A stretch of 64,000 bases of DNA from Monarcha castaneiventris obscurior (taxonomy: Eukaryota; Chordata; Aves; Passeriformes; Monarchidae). The DNA is taken from NCBI GenBank assembly GCA_026261815.1, contig JAMPIT010000890.1, positions 6,478,001 through 6,542,000 of the forward strand, written 5' to 3'. Below, piece by piece: positions 38,741 to 50,389 of the stretch (within the stretch, counting starts at the first letter, position 1; each line of letters begins with the position of its first letter). The position numbers and the translations under genes are program-made. The notes under the pieces were generated by a model that saw only the letters and a program-made list of their open reading frames with translations, was not told the origin of the DNA and ran no database searches.

Positions 38741-39835
38741 GTCCTTCTTGTCCAACTTAATTTCCTTTCATGACAAGGTAACCCATCTAGTTGATCAAGG
38801 GAATCCCCTGGATTTCAGTAAAGGTTTCAATACTGTCTCTCTCAGGATCATGGACAAAATGTGCAGCACTCAGCTAAATAAACACATCATGGGATGGGTG
38901 AGCAACTGGCTCATGGGTTGGGCACAGAGGGTTACAGTGAATGGGGTGACATCAGACTGGTGACCTGTCACCCGTGCAGTTCCACAGGGCCCAGTCTTAG
39001 GCTCTGCGCTCTTCAACATCTTCATTAATTACTTGGACACAGGACTTTAAGGAATACTAAGTAAGTTTGCAGAGGACACTAAATTGGGAGGAGCTATTGA
39101 CTTCCTCAAAGGCAGGGAGTCCCTGCAGAGAGACCTCAACAAATCAGAGGGCTGGGCAATCACCAACCATGTGAAGTTCAGCAAGGAAAAGTGCCGGATT
39201 CTGCACCAGGGATGGGACAACCCTGGAAGTACAGACAGGCTGGGGAATGACATGCTGGAAGGCAGCACAGAAGAAAGGGACCTGGGGGTCCTGGTCAATG
39301 GCAAGCTGAACATGAGCCAGCAGTGCCCTGGCAGCCAGGAGGGACAACGCTGTCCTAGGGGCAGGAGGCACAGCATCGCCAGCCAGGCAAGGGAGGGGAT
39401 TGTCCTGCTCTGCTCTGCACTGGGGCAGCCTCACCTCGAGTGATAGGGGCAGTTCTGGGTGCCACAATGTAAGAAACGTATTGAGCTATCAGAGAGTGTC
39501 CAAAGGAGGGCAATGAAGATGGTGAAAGGCCTGAAGGGAAAGCTGTATGCGGAGCAGCTGAGGTCACTTTGTTCAGCCAGAAGAAGAGGAGACTGAGGGG
39601 AGACCTCACTGCAGTTTGCAACTTCTCCTGAGGGGAAGAGGAGGGGCAGATGCTGATCTTGTCTCTGTGGTGACCAGTGACTGGACAGAGGGAATAGCCT
39701 GAAGTTGTGTCAGGGGAGGTTTAGGCTGGATATTAGACAAAGGTTCTTCACCCAGAAGGTGGCTGGGCACTGGAACAGGCTCTACCGGGAAGCGGTCACA
39801 GCACCAAGCCTGACAAAGCTCAGGAAGCAACACCA
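38741..39835 (+). mobile_element. CR1 LINE copy, about 1.1 kb: reverse-transcriptase C-terminal part and 3' region (dead)
   Basis: Conceptual translation in + frames gives typical CR1 polymerase pieces: QGNPLDFSKGFNTVS, then VPQGPVLGSALFNIFINYLD, KFAEDTKLGGA, and STEERDLGVLVNGKLNMSQQ. The F-A-E-D of FAEDTKLGG stands where the catalytic F-A-D-D motif is normal, one sign of decay. In-frame stops and frameshifts break it at several places. The 3' part (from about 39,480) matches the CR1 tail but stops before the usual ATTCTATG octamers. It lies antisense to FAM13A. Confidence 0.9.
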
Positions 39836-40333
39836 CAGCCTCCATATTTGACCAAAGCCACAGTGAACAGCAGAACTGCTTAAATGCTTGAAAGTAAACA
39901 CACACTTTGCTAACACTGCTTGATTCCAAAGGTAAAGAGCTAGCAAATGCTCTCAGAAAGTCTATGAAATTCAAACACAGCTCTGCAGATATGGCATTTC
40001 TAGCTCCAGAGGTAGTTTACTGGCTGTGAATCTCATAATTTTGTTTCAGTAAACTTTCAAGGTCAAAATCATGCCTCTTATAAACCAAAGCAGATTCAGT
40101 GAACAAATTCCAAATTTTCCCTGAAGGCTAAACATTAAAACGGTACACTCCAGAAAGATGTAATCTGAACCCAAAGCTATCCTGTCCTAAAAACATTCCA
40201 AATTAAGCAATCAACCCAGTAGTAAGATTATCTTAACCTGTGACTCTCCATGGCATACACACAACCAGAGGCTGTTGAAGCAAACCAGCAACACCTTAAG
40301 GCCCTTTTTCTGCAGGAGGTCAGGCACATTCTC

Positions 40334-40867
40334 CTAAGGGAATCCCTTCAGCCTCCTGCCCCGTGCAGCTCTCTGGGCAGCTTTCTGAAAACGCTGCAAG
40401 CGTGCAGCCTGCATGGGATGTAGGCCAAAAAGCAACAAGATGTACGGGCCTCCAGCCAGAAGATACAACCAGCTCCCAGCGATCGCCGACTGCTGCCCGG
40501 CATCTGTTTGCCAAAGGAAACGCAGCACAGGCAGTGTTCTGAACCGAGGTGAAGAGAACTTTATCCAGGTGGAGAGGAATGAGTGGGATTGATGTAGACT
40601 TTGCAGATCAGGGGTCCTAGGAATCTCAGCAAAAGGCATGTTGAGGACTCCCTGGTGGATTGAAAAGTGGGAGCTGGAGTCAGCCTTTACAGTCGTCTTC
40701 TCTGGTGGATTAAATAAAAACAATTCAAAAGCAAAACAAGCATGCATGACTTCACACTGGAGACATACAACAGCCCATCGTCTTATCTTTGTGCAGCAAC
40801 AAACCTCATGGCCTCTTGAAAAACATAAAAAACCAGCCTCAGTCACAATCCTGAATGTATCCCACAA
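40334..40867 (-). other. Unidentified 177-codon open frame
   Basis: This is the longest open frame outside the CpG island and CR1. It has an aromatic- and cysteine-rich N-terminal half, a hydrophobic patch (SWLYLLAGGPYILLLFG), and a basic glutamine-rich end (ARLQRFQKAAQRAARGRR). I do not recognise the protein. The left arm of a 45-bp inverted repeat lies inside it. It may be a fragment of an old transposon or simply a chance frame; no flanking LTRs, target duplication or poly(A) were seen. Confidence 0.25.
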
Positions 40868-41792
40868 GGATATTGGAAGTTATTCGCATCCAAATCCTAG
40901 AGTTCTGACTACACTGCTGGGACACTGCTCCTCTTGGAATAACTTCTGTCTTTCATCCACTTTGAATCTTAGCTTGAACAGAGGATGCATCAAAAGTAAG
41001 AAGCACAAATATGGCCAGATGATCAAAATCACAGGAGAAATGCAGGAGTGAACTTAGAAGGCTGACTATGGTGACAATTCCTACTCTCAGCTTCCCACAG
41101 GGCAGACTTTCTGCTCATGTCTGTATTCACCTGCCCATTTAAAACAATAGAGCAAGAAAAATTATGGTAAGTTACTGTAGTCACAATGAGCATGATTTGA
41201 TATTTCAGTATATTCTTAAAATAAATGTTACCTCCAGTGAAGGAATCCTAAAGCAAATGCTCTGTAACTCTCTGCTGTGCTGTTAAAGGGCAAATGTTAA
41301 TGAGCCCATCAAAAGCCAGAGAACAAAGGTAAGTCAGTACAGTGCCCACTACATTCCTCCATCCTTCCTGCTGGCCAACTGTTTGAGCTGTAAACAAGTA
41401 AGTGTTTGCCAAAGGATTTCTTCATTAGAAAAATGTGAACCTGTGCCAAAATTCAGAGCTGTTCCGCTCAAGTCCATGTAAGTAGGTTGAAAAGTTTAAA
41501 ACAAGCTGTTAAGAAACCTGTCCTTCTCCATGTATGGTGCTTCTCCTGTTCACAGCATGACAATGAATTACACAGTAATGAAAGAATTTGCTGCCTAAAA
41601 GACAGTGTTGGCACTGGTCTGAACTGTGCTATATACCCCATGAAGTGCAGGCAGATGCTTCAAGGAAAACCTCAAGTTTTACCTCTGTATTTCTCCTGCC
41701 CTGCATTACCACGTGGCCAACTCATTAACCAGGGAACCTGAACAACTGAGAAGACGACTGTAAAGGCTGACTCCAGCTCCCACTTTTCAATC
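40658..41792. repeat. 45-bp perfect inverted repeat, arms about 1.05 kb apart
   Basis: The left arm, 40658-40702, starts GATTGAAAAGTGGGAGC and ends GTCGTCTTCTC. The right arm, 41748-41792, is its exact reverse complement over all 45 bases. The left arm is flanked by a direct repeat CTGGTGGATT (40652-40661 and 40702-40711), whose copies overlap the arm's ends by a few bases; the right arm has no such flank. This suggests that the left arm was copied in from the right-arm site. Terminal repeats of a small DNA transposon are an alternative, but no target duplication brackets the whole 1.1 kb. Confidence 0.85.
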
Positions 41793-44660
41793 TCTTTTCC
41801 TTCTCAGCAATAAAGAATGCTGTTTACAAACTCTGTAATAAAAGCATGTTCAGGCCTTAGGAATTTTGAACAGAGCAGCACTCTCAGGCACACCAATAAA
41901 CTGGCACTAAACGTGCCCGAGCTCATTTTTATGGTCCTCTGAATCAACACTGGGTAATACAGATAAGCTGAGACTCCACTAGAAATTCCACTAGGCCAAG
42001 TAACAATCCAGTAACAAAAGGACAGGAATGATCCTGTTCTTGGATCATTCACCTCTGAACTAGAAAAGGAGTTAAAAATACATTCCGTACTCTAACAGAA
42101 CCTTCAAGGTGATCTCATAGGTGTTTTCTACCTCCCATTTTTATGGCATTGTATCTTCATTACAACTATACCTCCAATTTTAAGTATAAGTCATCGCAGA
42201 CAAATGACTCAAGCGAATCACGTAGGTGTGTTAGATCATCCTTCTGTCACTTGCTAGCAAAAGGTAGAAATCAACACTCCTGCAGTTAACGTAGGACTAG
42301 GCTTGCCACTAACTACTATTAAAATAAGCATGCAATAGTCAGAGACTTCAGGAATCATGCAGTACAATAACTGCTTTTACTATGTTGAACAGAGATGAAA
42401 TATGAGAACAGAAGTGCATGAACTAAAAGCAGAAAAACCTCTGATAGCACACTATGAACTGCTCCACCATGGATTCTGTAACAGCACGTGTAGATTCACG
42501 TGTTTCAGTATGAAACACATTTAATTTGCACAAAATACTTCTTCCAAGTGAGCAGGAGATCCATATACTGGGAACACAGCAAACAGCACTAGCTAATAAC
42601 CTATTAAATATTAACCTCCAAAACTCTGCTAAATGCAGGCTCTTGCAAGAGGTCTTAATGGCACTGGGTGGAATGCACACAAATATATTTTTCTGGCTCT
42701 CTAAGGAAAGATCTTATTTACAGCTGATTCCAACACTTGCAAATCTCCTGCTGATTTCCTACCATCCTTCAAGTCATGCTGGGTTTTCCAAGGCAAACAT
42801 TACTATAAGATTATACCACTCCTCCTACAAACTGGCTGCTTTCTCTAACTGTACAGCACATCTTTATGTTAATTAAGACAAGGGGAAGAATTTACCACCA
42901 TTAACATGAAAGATGCAAGTCGAAAGACAAAACAAAACCTACTAGGAATATCAGGCAGGCCTAACAGTCACTTTTTCAGGCTGTCCAAGTTCCTAGGCTA
43001 CTTGGAAAACTTACAAACAAACAAAACCAGAATCTCAAACATAGTTTAAGCTGAGAATCCACTGCTGTCAGTGTTTTGTTCTTGCATATTAGCTCCTGAA
43101 GGACTGGCAGTATGTTTGATTTTACCCTTTAAAATCCAGAAAGTAGGAAGAATGTGCTTATTTCCAATAACATGTTGTACTTCAGTAACTAAGCATGTTT
43201 TGGAATATATTTTGTTTTTCTAAACATCCTGTGAACCTGCAGCTCAAAAAGTTAATTCAATTAAGATATTTTTGGCCACAGTTAAACTGATTCCTAACTC
43301 CATTACATAGATTAAATAACTGTACATGTTCAGAAATATGACTCTTGCTCTCAGAACACTCTTTGGTACTGGGATTCAATAAACCTAAATTGTAATTTTC
43401 AAATGCAAGTATTTAAAGTCAGGCACTTGCATTCCACACAGAGTAGTAAAACTGACAAAATTTAGTCAGGTCACACTTGCAAGGACTTAAAGAGCATTTG
43501 TCTGTCTGAGTTTCTGTTAAGGAAATAAGCAATTACACCAAACTGTGTACTTGCATTGAAAACATAACATTATTACATAACTACCTATATGCATTTCAGT
43601 GCATCCTTGAATTACTGAAGCTTGAGAATTCGTTGAGATTTCTGTTTATTCATTTTTAGCATTGCTTGTGAAATTCGTGACACGAGGGGATGAAATCTGT
43701 TGTGCTTTAAAGTCTGATTTCCCTTAAAACCAATGACATGGCTCCTGTACAACTGGGATAAATGAACTTGGAGCTACAAAATGACTAGCATGGAGAAGTC
43801 CTACCTGAGCATCACTCTTCTAGAACATTACAAATCTCCAGAGAATGCTCTAAGAACTATGGCTTATTAACAATTGCATACTTTCCATTCTCATGTGAAG
43901 AAAAACATCTCCAGTGCAGCGCACTGGATACAAAACAAACTTTGTTCTGTTCAGCTGTGTGTACTCAACAACCAGCATTAACTGTTTACACCTGGAAAAT
44001 TACCCAAGCCCTGCTTACTGTCAGCTGCCAGCACCCACCTCTCCATCTCATACTTCCCAACACCTGCCCAAACCAGAGTACCTGCTCAGGATGGTATCAA
44101 GTCCCACCACAGTTACTAAGGGAAATTTTCTACTATCAAGTGTACCTAGGCCAAAGTAAGGAATCAGCATCTGTACAGGACACTGTCAAATCCCAGGTTT
44201 TGAACTTTAAGTTTCTTTAATGATTTTCACACAAGAATTGAGAAGATCACAGGGAAAGCCAGGGAACATTTGATTTCCTAACTTTGATAGGCAATATTTA
44301 TTGGCAAATAGTGCAGTCAGAAGTCTATCAACATAAAGCAAAGCTTTTAGTCATCTCCTACATCTGCAAATGTGGCAAATTTAGATACCTGCAGGTCCTC
44401 CCAACCTTACATTATAATAATAAAGTGTACTAGTTCCCTTATCCATCGCCGTTATTAAGTGAGAGGGATTCATAGAGCATACTTGCATCTTACACTGTTA
44501 TTGGCTTTGGATGCAAAGTTCAAAACAACAGAACACTACCCTCACTTTTAACCCTTTTCACCAAGATGTTGAATGGGCATAAAAATTGTTATGTTTCAGT
44601 CTCAGTCAACTGTAGTCACGGAGATACTGAACTGTGCAGTCAACTTAAAGTCTTTTGTAT

Positions 44661-44676
44661 TGGTAGCATGCTACCA
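44661..44676. repeat. 16-bp perfect palindrome
   Basis: TGGTAGCATGCTACCA reads the same on both strands. It is isolated in intronic DNA and may be chance. Confidence 0.7.
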
Positions 44677-45416
44677 CACTGTAACACAAGACTTTAAATG
44701 CATCTGATTGTGACTGCTTAAGGAAGGAATTAGGAAAAAAAAACAGCCACTAAAAACAATGGTTACACATTGTGCTGTATTTTAATGACAACAATAAACT
44801 TACTTGTTGATAACATGATATTCCAAGTTATCTTTGGAACAATCTCATTATTCATGCTGTGCTCATCCTCTGTTTCCTACTTGATTCAGTAATTAATCTG
44901 TTTCTGGTCTCACAAACTACATAATCAGAGGAAACTGGCCTGTGGGATTCTCAGTTCGAGATTTAAATGCTTCTAGAAAGCACCCGATCTATTTTTCAGC
45001 TGTTAATACATAGAAGACCACCTTAATTAAAATAAACTTGAATTTTAATCAATGTGAAACTTTTTCCTAATTCAAGCACAGACCTGTTTTCTTTTACAGA
45101 AACAAGGAGTCAGAGTCCCTTCTGCAATAAAGAATGTGCCACTCTGACTTCACCAAAACGTCATCCAATTTACTTCATCAAAGTGTTTTGGCCTTGTGCC
45201 CCAAAAGAGAAAAGCTATTATATGGGATTGCTCACTGACTCTGTGCAGGGGCTTTGACAGAAAAAACAGTTGACAGCATAACGATTAGGGCTGCAAACAC
45301 CAGTGATAATTTTTCATCAGGCAGAAAACCCCCAACCACCATGGTAGCTTGTAGGGGTCATGGGTGGTGGAGATGTTCTGTTGCACTGTTCCCTATGTCC
45401 TTCAGTTCAAAGAGAG

Positions 45417-45443
45417 AAAAAAAAAAAAAAGGAAAAAAAAAAA
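45417..45443. repeat. A14-GG-A11 homopolymer tract
   Basis: Two A runs are separated by GG. It resembles a simple-sequence tail, but no retroposed gene body is recognisable upstream. Confidence 0.75.
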
Positions 45444-48400
45444 TCAGGTGACCTTCAGATGACACTAATGAAAGCCAGGTTTATAACAAACAAAAGGAGT
45501 CAGTTCTTCACGTGAGGGGAAGCAATTTGGGGCACACTTTTCCAGATGATATGTTGGAAGCTAAAAGCTTACACATGTGCAAGAGACACGCAGGACCTTT
45601 ACTCTGGACATTGCTAAAGACACAAACCACATCAAAAGCAGGAAAACTTCCGAGAACAGTCACAAATGGGTAGCAAGAATGGAGGAAACACCTTGCTGCC
45701 CTGTCCTTCTCCTCCCTTGAACATCTGCTTATGGGCAGTGCTGGAAGCAGGACTCTGGGCTAGCTGGATCCCCAGTGTGAGCCAGCACAGCCACGCTCAC
45801 GTATGATGAGCAGCCATTAAGAGGATTATTCAGTGAATTCCACGCTGCAAATGACTGCAGGAACAATGCATTAGCTGATTTCATCGGGAAGGGCTGCAGC
45901 AGCTGACTCTTTACTGGGTCAGCAGCTGTACAGCACCGAGGAGGGAATACCCTGCTTCCCTCCACACAACACTGCAGTGCAGCCTTTGCCTCACGCAGGT
46001 GTCACCAGGATCACACCTGTGCATTTTTCAGAGGCTACAACAGTGCTGTGCATGGAGCAGCGCACAAGAAACAGTGAACTTAAGAGTTCCTGGCTCTCCC
46101 CTTATTTGCTGTTGGAGTGGCAAATACACCACCCCCCGTACTAAGTTCCCTGGTGCACAGCAGGGCAGGTGTGCATGCAGCAGTGCTGTCAGAGTTACAG
46201 AGCTGCTCTTCTTACTCGTAAGATGAGGACAATATGGAATCTCTTCCCCTCTGCAACCGTGCAAAATAGCTCATGGCTGGTTAAGGCTCTAAAAGACACG
46301 CAAGGTGCCAAATAATCTGTATTTCTAAGACTAAAACAGTGTGGCCACTGGTACGGAGATCTTCAAAGGCATTTTTTAATTCACATGGTCACAGATATTT
46401 TCATGAATGTTAACTGGACGGAATAACGGATTTTTATTCAGTTATCAGTTCACAGAGTTGTCATTCAGTGGCACAGACACCTTTAGGAAAAATACAGAAA
46501 ATTATTTAACATGAACAGTAACTGAAAAAAAAAAAAAATCTCTTCATAATGTATTAGGCATCCCTTCCATTTTGTACTCAGAAAGTGATGAAAACATCAT
46601 TGTCAGAAGGAGGAACAATGTCAGTAAATAATACTAAACAAACCAGGTAACAAACATTGAAACATCTAGTATTTATATATGAGTTTTTTGCCTTGGTTGC
46701 TATTAGCATATAAATACTGGGTCAGTTTCTTCCTGTCTGCTGTTCTGCCTTGCCAACGTTTACCCTCTACTTTAATAACCAGAATTCAGCAAAGCTGTTT
46801 CAAATAGAAGTGATAAAAAGGAGAATCTCACTGTTTGCAAAAAAACTGCATCACTGCTTTTCAATATAGAACTAATACCCTATTCAGTTCAACCTTCATT
46901 TCCTTTTGTTCTCCCAAGACTATTTATATATCTGACCTTTTACCTGAGACCGTATCTCATAATAAACAGCTAAAGGCTACTCTGTTTCACACCAGTACAA
47001 CCTTAACCTACTGCACTCATTGCCGTAAAACACATACAAAGGTCATGAGCTGTGACACGTAAGCAAGACAGAGATGTGGAAATCCATTATTTTTGGAGAG
47101 GACTACAATATGGAAAAGGAAATGACAAACATAGTAACAATCCCGTGATGCACCTCAATGCTATCAACTCCATCTGTGGAATACTGTGGTATTTTCCAGG
47201 ACAAAGAGTAAAATGTGTCTCCAGGCATGCAGAAGGACTGGTTACTGAATGCTACAAGAAGTTAAACTCGTAGTGCCAGGATCGAACATAATTCCAGAAT
47301 TTGTAAAAGGTTACGAAGACTTCACTGAGGAAAAATATTCATCTTCCATGCCCATGTCCACAATGTGCAACTAAAATGTCCCTGTGTTATCAACACTGGT
47401 TCCAGCACAAATCCAAAACACAGCCCCATACCAGCTACTATGAGGAAAATTAACTCTACTCAAGCCTAAACCAGCACATCATCATATATAAGCTTGCAGG
47501 GGTTTAAGGTGTCAGTGACCACACCCCAGTTTCTCATGGCTGAGGTACAAATAAGAAGCCTGTAGCAGAACTTAAGATCAAAAAAACCAAATTAAACATT
47601 TATAAAGTGGCACAAGAAGACCTCTCTCTTGCTGGGTTTACCCAACTCTGTGTGTATGTGCACAGATGTGTTCAGTAACAACAGAGATCAGATCGGTTCT
47701 GGGGAATATTTTATTCTACCCTTCAATTTTGAAAACTGGAACTTGATTTATCTATTTACTGAAATATTACTCATAAATGGAAAAAGTATCATCTAAAAGA
47801 AAGCTATGACCTAGATATGGGAAAAAATCCAGGCTCTCCAGATCTGCATCTCACATTACAGTCGCTTAAACTCAGTCTTGAAAAAGCTAAATTGTATTTT
47901 CAGATCTAAAAATCAAAATACAAGGAAAAAGGTTTTTCACACATGGAATTCAGCAGTGTTACTTTCAAAAGAAATATCTGATCTGCAGTAAATCAGGGAG
48001 TCCTAAGTGTTTCTATATTGTTCTAGTTACTTGTGCAAGATTCTCAGCACACAAAGAACAGACCCCTTTCTTAACAGTGAAACTGAGATGTTCACTGCTG
48101 GCAATTAAGGTCGAATGCTGCTGGGATCTGCTGGATATATCAGATTTTCAAGAGCATACATATCCACACATTAGGAGCAGCTGGTCCCTTGTGTCCCATG
48201 CATCACATGCTCCTGTTGCTCTCAGACTGCCCTGAGCCCAGTTTATGAACACAAGCTTTGGGGCACTAGAAATGTTACAGGCACAGCAGGGTGGACCAAT
48301 CACCTTCTGGACAACCTGTGATCATCACAGTGCTCACAGGAGGGATTTTCAAAAACCCACAGAACTTATACTGAAGCCAATGAGCATTTCACTGCTCTTA

Positions 48401-50300
48401 ATATAGGAAAAATAATTCATTTAGTGCTGACTTCTTCTGAAGCTCCCACCTTGAGAGTATTCCAGATGAAGATGGCAGAGGCCAGCAAGAATTAAGTGCC
48501 ACAAGCAGAAAAATCTCTTACACTTCTTTACTTTGGATCAGTTCCGACTGCCTGCCATGTGTCCTTGTCACAAAGACAACACTGACTGCTGATTTATACA
48601 GAGGGGATAATGCTGATCATTTTGCATAACCTGATTATTAACTGAATGACTAATTAAGGAGAAGCAAAATAAACACTGAGGAATCCAAACAGGAGGAACT
48701 GAGAGATTTGTCTTAGTTGAAAAATTTTCACCTTCTTGCTAATCTCCTTTTTCCCCCCGTGGGCACAGCAAAGATGCTCAGAAACAGCTGGCTACATGAA
48801 GCTCACAGGCTTATTTTATTGTATCCTGTTTTTTGGTGCTGACTTTGATGCCTCCCTTTTGAAAGATGATGATGTACTGACTGAGGTGGACTGCTCCCAA
48901 GTGCTAAATCACGTCATACCCATTGAAAAAAAGCAAATAATCAAAACCTCCACAACAAAACAAAAAAACAACAACCAAAAAACCCACTAATAAACCCAAA
49001 TCAGTAACAATGAATGAAAAACATTTCAAATAAAACAAGTGCAAGTACAGACCAGGACACACATACACATGTGGATCTTATTTTCCCTGCATTTTAGCTA
49101 TGTGGAATTATCATGGGACAATGATAGTATAAATGAGTATTTGTTTCAAGAAAAAACTCAGAGAGCAAAAGCAAAATTCCTAAGCACATCGACTGCAAAA
49201 TTTGTCAGCTATATTCAAACAATTTACAATATACTTCATGTATGGACAGCAGGAAAGAAAGAGACATTTGTTATGCGCTTGTCTTTCCTTTATATGTCCT
49301 AATTCTTGGCATATTTCTTCTCATAATGTGTTAAAATGAAAACATTGGTGGCGAAATTCTAGCAAAAGAAGTATCAGCATAATAATTTATTACTTTACAG
49401 AGTTTAGCATTAGCATATTTGTGTAAATATTCAGGACTGCACTTAGTAACACCACAAGTGACAGATTTATAATCCTGTAAATGCTTCAGTGAATTTCAAG
49501 AGCAGAAACATTCTGGTTTAATAATACACACACAGAGTTGTCAAAACCAGCAGAGCTAGAAGCACTGGAAAGCTATTTCAAAATTACACAAGGAATTGTT
49601 CAGGGGTTTTTTTTACTTGCCTTTCTGAATCCCAGCCTAAACATAACCATCCTCCTCACTCCAGACCGCATTTCCTATAGGTGAAGGGTCTGGAGGCTTA
49701 TAAACTTTCCCCTACAAATCTCATATTGCTCATTTCCTGTCAGCTCACATCTTAAAATGTCATGCTGGCTGAATCACTTACACCCTACTATAAACATGCC
49801 CATCTGCTCACTGGGGGACAACTGCACAGTGAATCCTAGCTGAAGAAATACTGAACAAAAAAATGGAGACAGACTTCCACAGGTGCTCCTTCTCCTCACG
49901 CACTTTCCACCCTTCTTCACATCTCCCACGTGAACCCACTCCTTCTCTTGGAGGCTCCCTAGTCCACGCAGGAGCAAACTGGCATGACTTGCCCAAATAA
50001 GGGGACACTGCACAAAATGGAAATGTTTGTTCAGATCTTCGGAAAGGATTTCCAAAGATCTGTTCCCGCTGTCTCCTGATGGGAAAGAATTAATCCAGTA
50101 CTGAAAGCCCTTCATTAACACGATGCTAAAATTGTCCCAGACGTGAAAGAAGAATAAAGGAAACTATCTCGACCCTGCAGGCTTATCCAGGGCAGTGTAA
50201 CATGGATTAGAAACGGATGCCTTTTTTCCTGACGTAAATGAGGGGCTGCTCTTGTGTCTGCTGAGTGTGTAACCCTGAGGTGACAGGGAGAGGGGCTTAC

Positions 50301-50389
50301 TTAGAGGGAGCCCACTCAGTCATGGAGTTGGGTGAGTTCTCAGAAGTTTCTCTCAGATCTTGCAAAGAGATTAGAACCTCATGGTACAG
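50301..50389 (-). CDS. FAM13A: Probable FAM13A exon after the RhoGAP domain (89 bp, phase 0 to 2)
   Basis: On the minus strand a long pyrimidine tract ends in an acceptor (CTTCTTCAG), followed by 89 open bases and a good donor (GTAAGC from 50300). Only the frame that continues directly from the 56.9 kb exon is open; the other two hit stops early. It reads LYHEVLISLQDL, then RETSENSPNSMTEWAPS, plus two bases AA. I cannot match this closely to the human protein, which has a short segment of similar length here (beginning EVYYKNSLP), so homology is uncertain. Spliced straight to the 33.2 kb exon it would create AAA TGA, an immediate stop. Either an unseen exon of 3n+1 bases lies between them, or this is an alternative exon that truncates the protein after the RhoGAP domain. 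It could also be a cryptic exon. Confidence 0.5.

Larger units (their letters stand above)
33259..50300 (-). other. FAM13A: FAM13A intron(s) between the 50.3 kb and 33.2 kb exons
   Basis: This 17 kb stretch has the densest repeat content of the window: three CR1 pieces and an inverted-repeat locus. If the 50.3 kb exon is used in the long isoform, an exon of 3n+1 bases must lie here to restore phase. I looked for the mammalian EVYYKNSLP segment and did not find it. Splice-site pairs at 33614-33677 and 49782-49839 look good, but neither gives an open frame through to the 33.2 kb exon. Confidence 0.6.

Noticed and set aside
39084..39443. 119-codon plus-strand open frame as a gene
   Set aside because: It is a decayed piece of CR1 reverse transcriptase with stops and frameshifts on either side.
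41320..41335. Plus-strand donor AAAGGTAAGTC as evidence of an antisense gene
   Set aside because: A single good donor is expected by chance in 64 kb; no open frame or acceptor partner was found.
44801..44900. Minus-strand donor GTAAGTTT near 44,808 as the end of a missing exon
   Set aside because: No pyrimidine tract and acceptor at a sensible distance, and no FAM13A-like peptide.
48736..48990. 84-codon plus-strand open frame
   Set aside because: No homology recognised, and it runs into an A/C-rich low-complexity tract.
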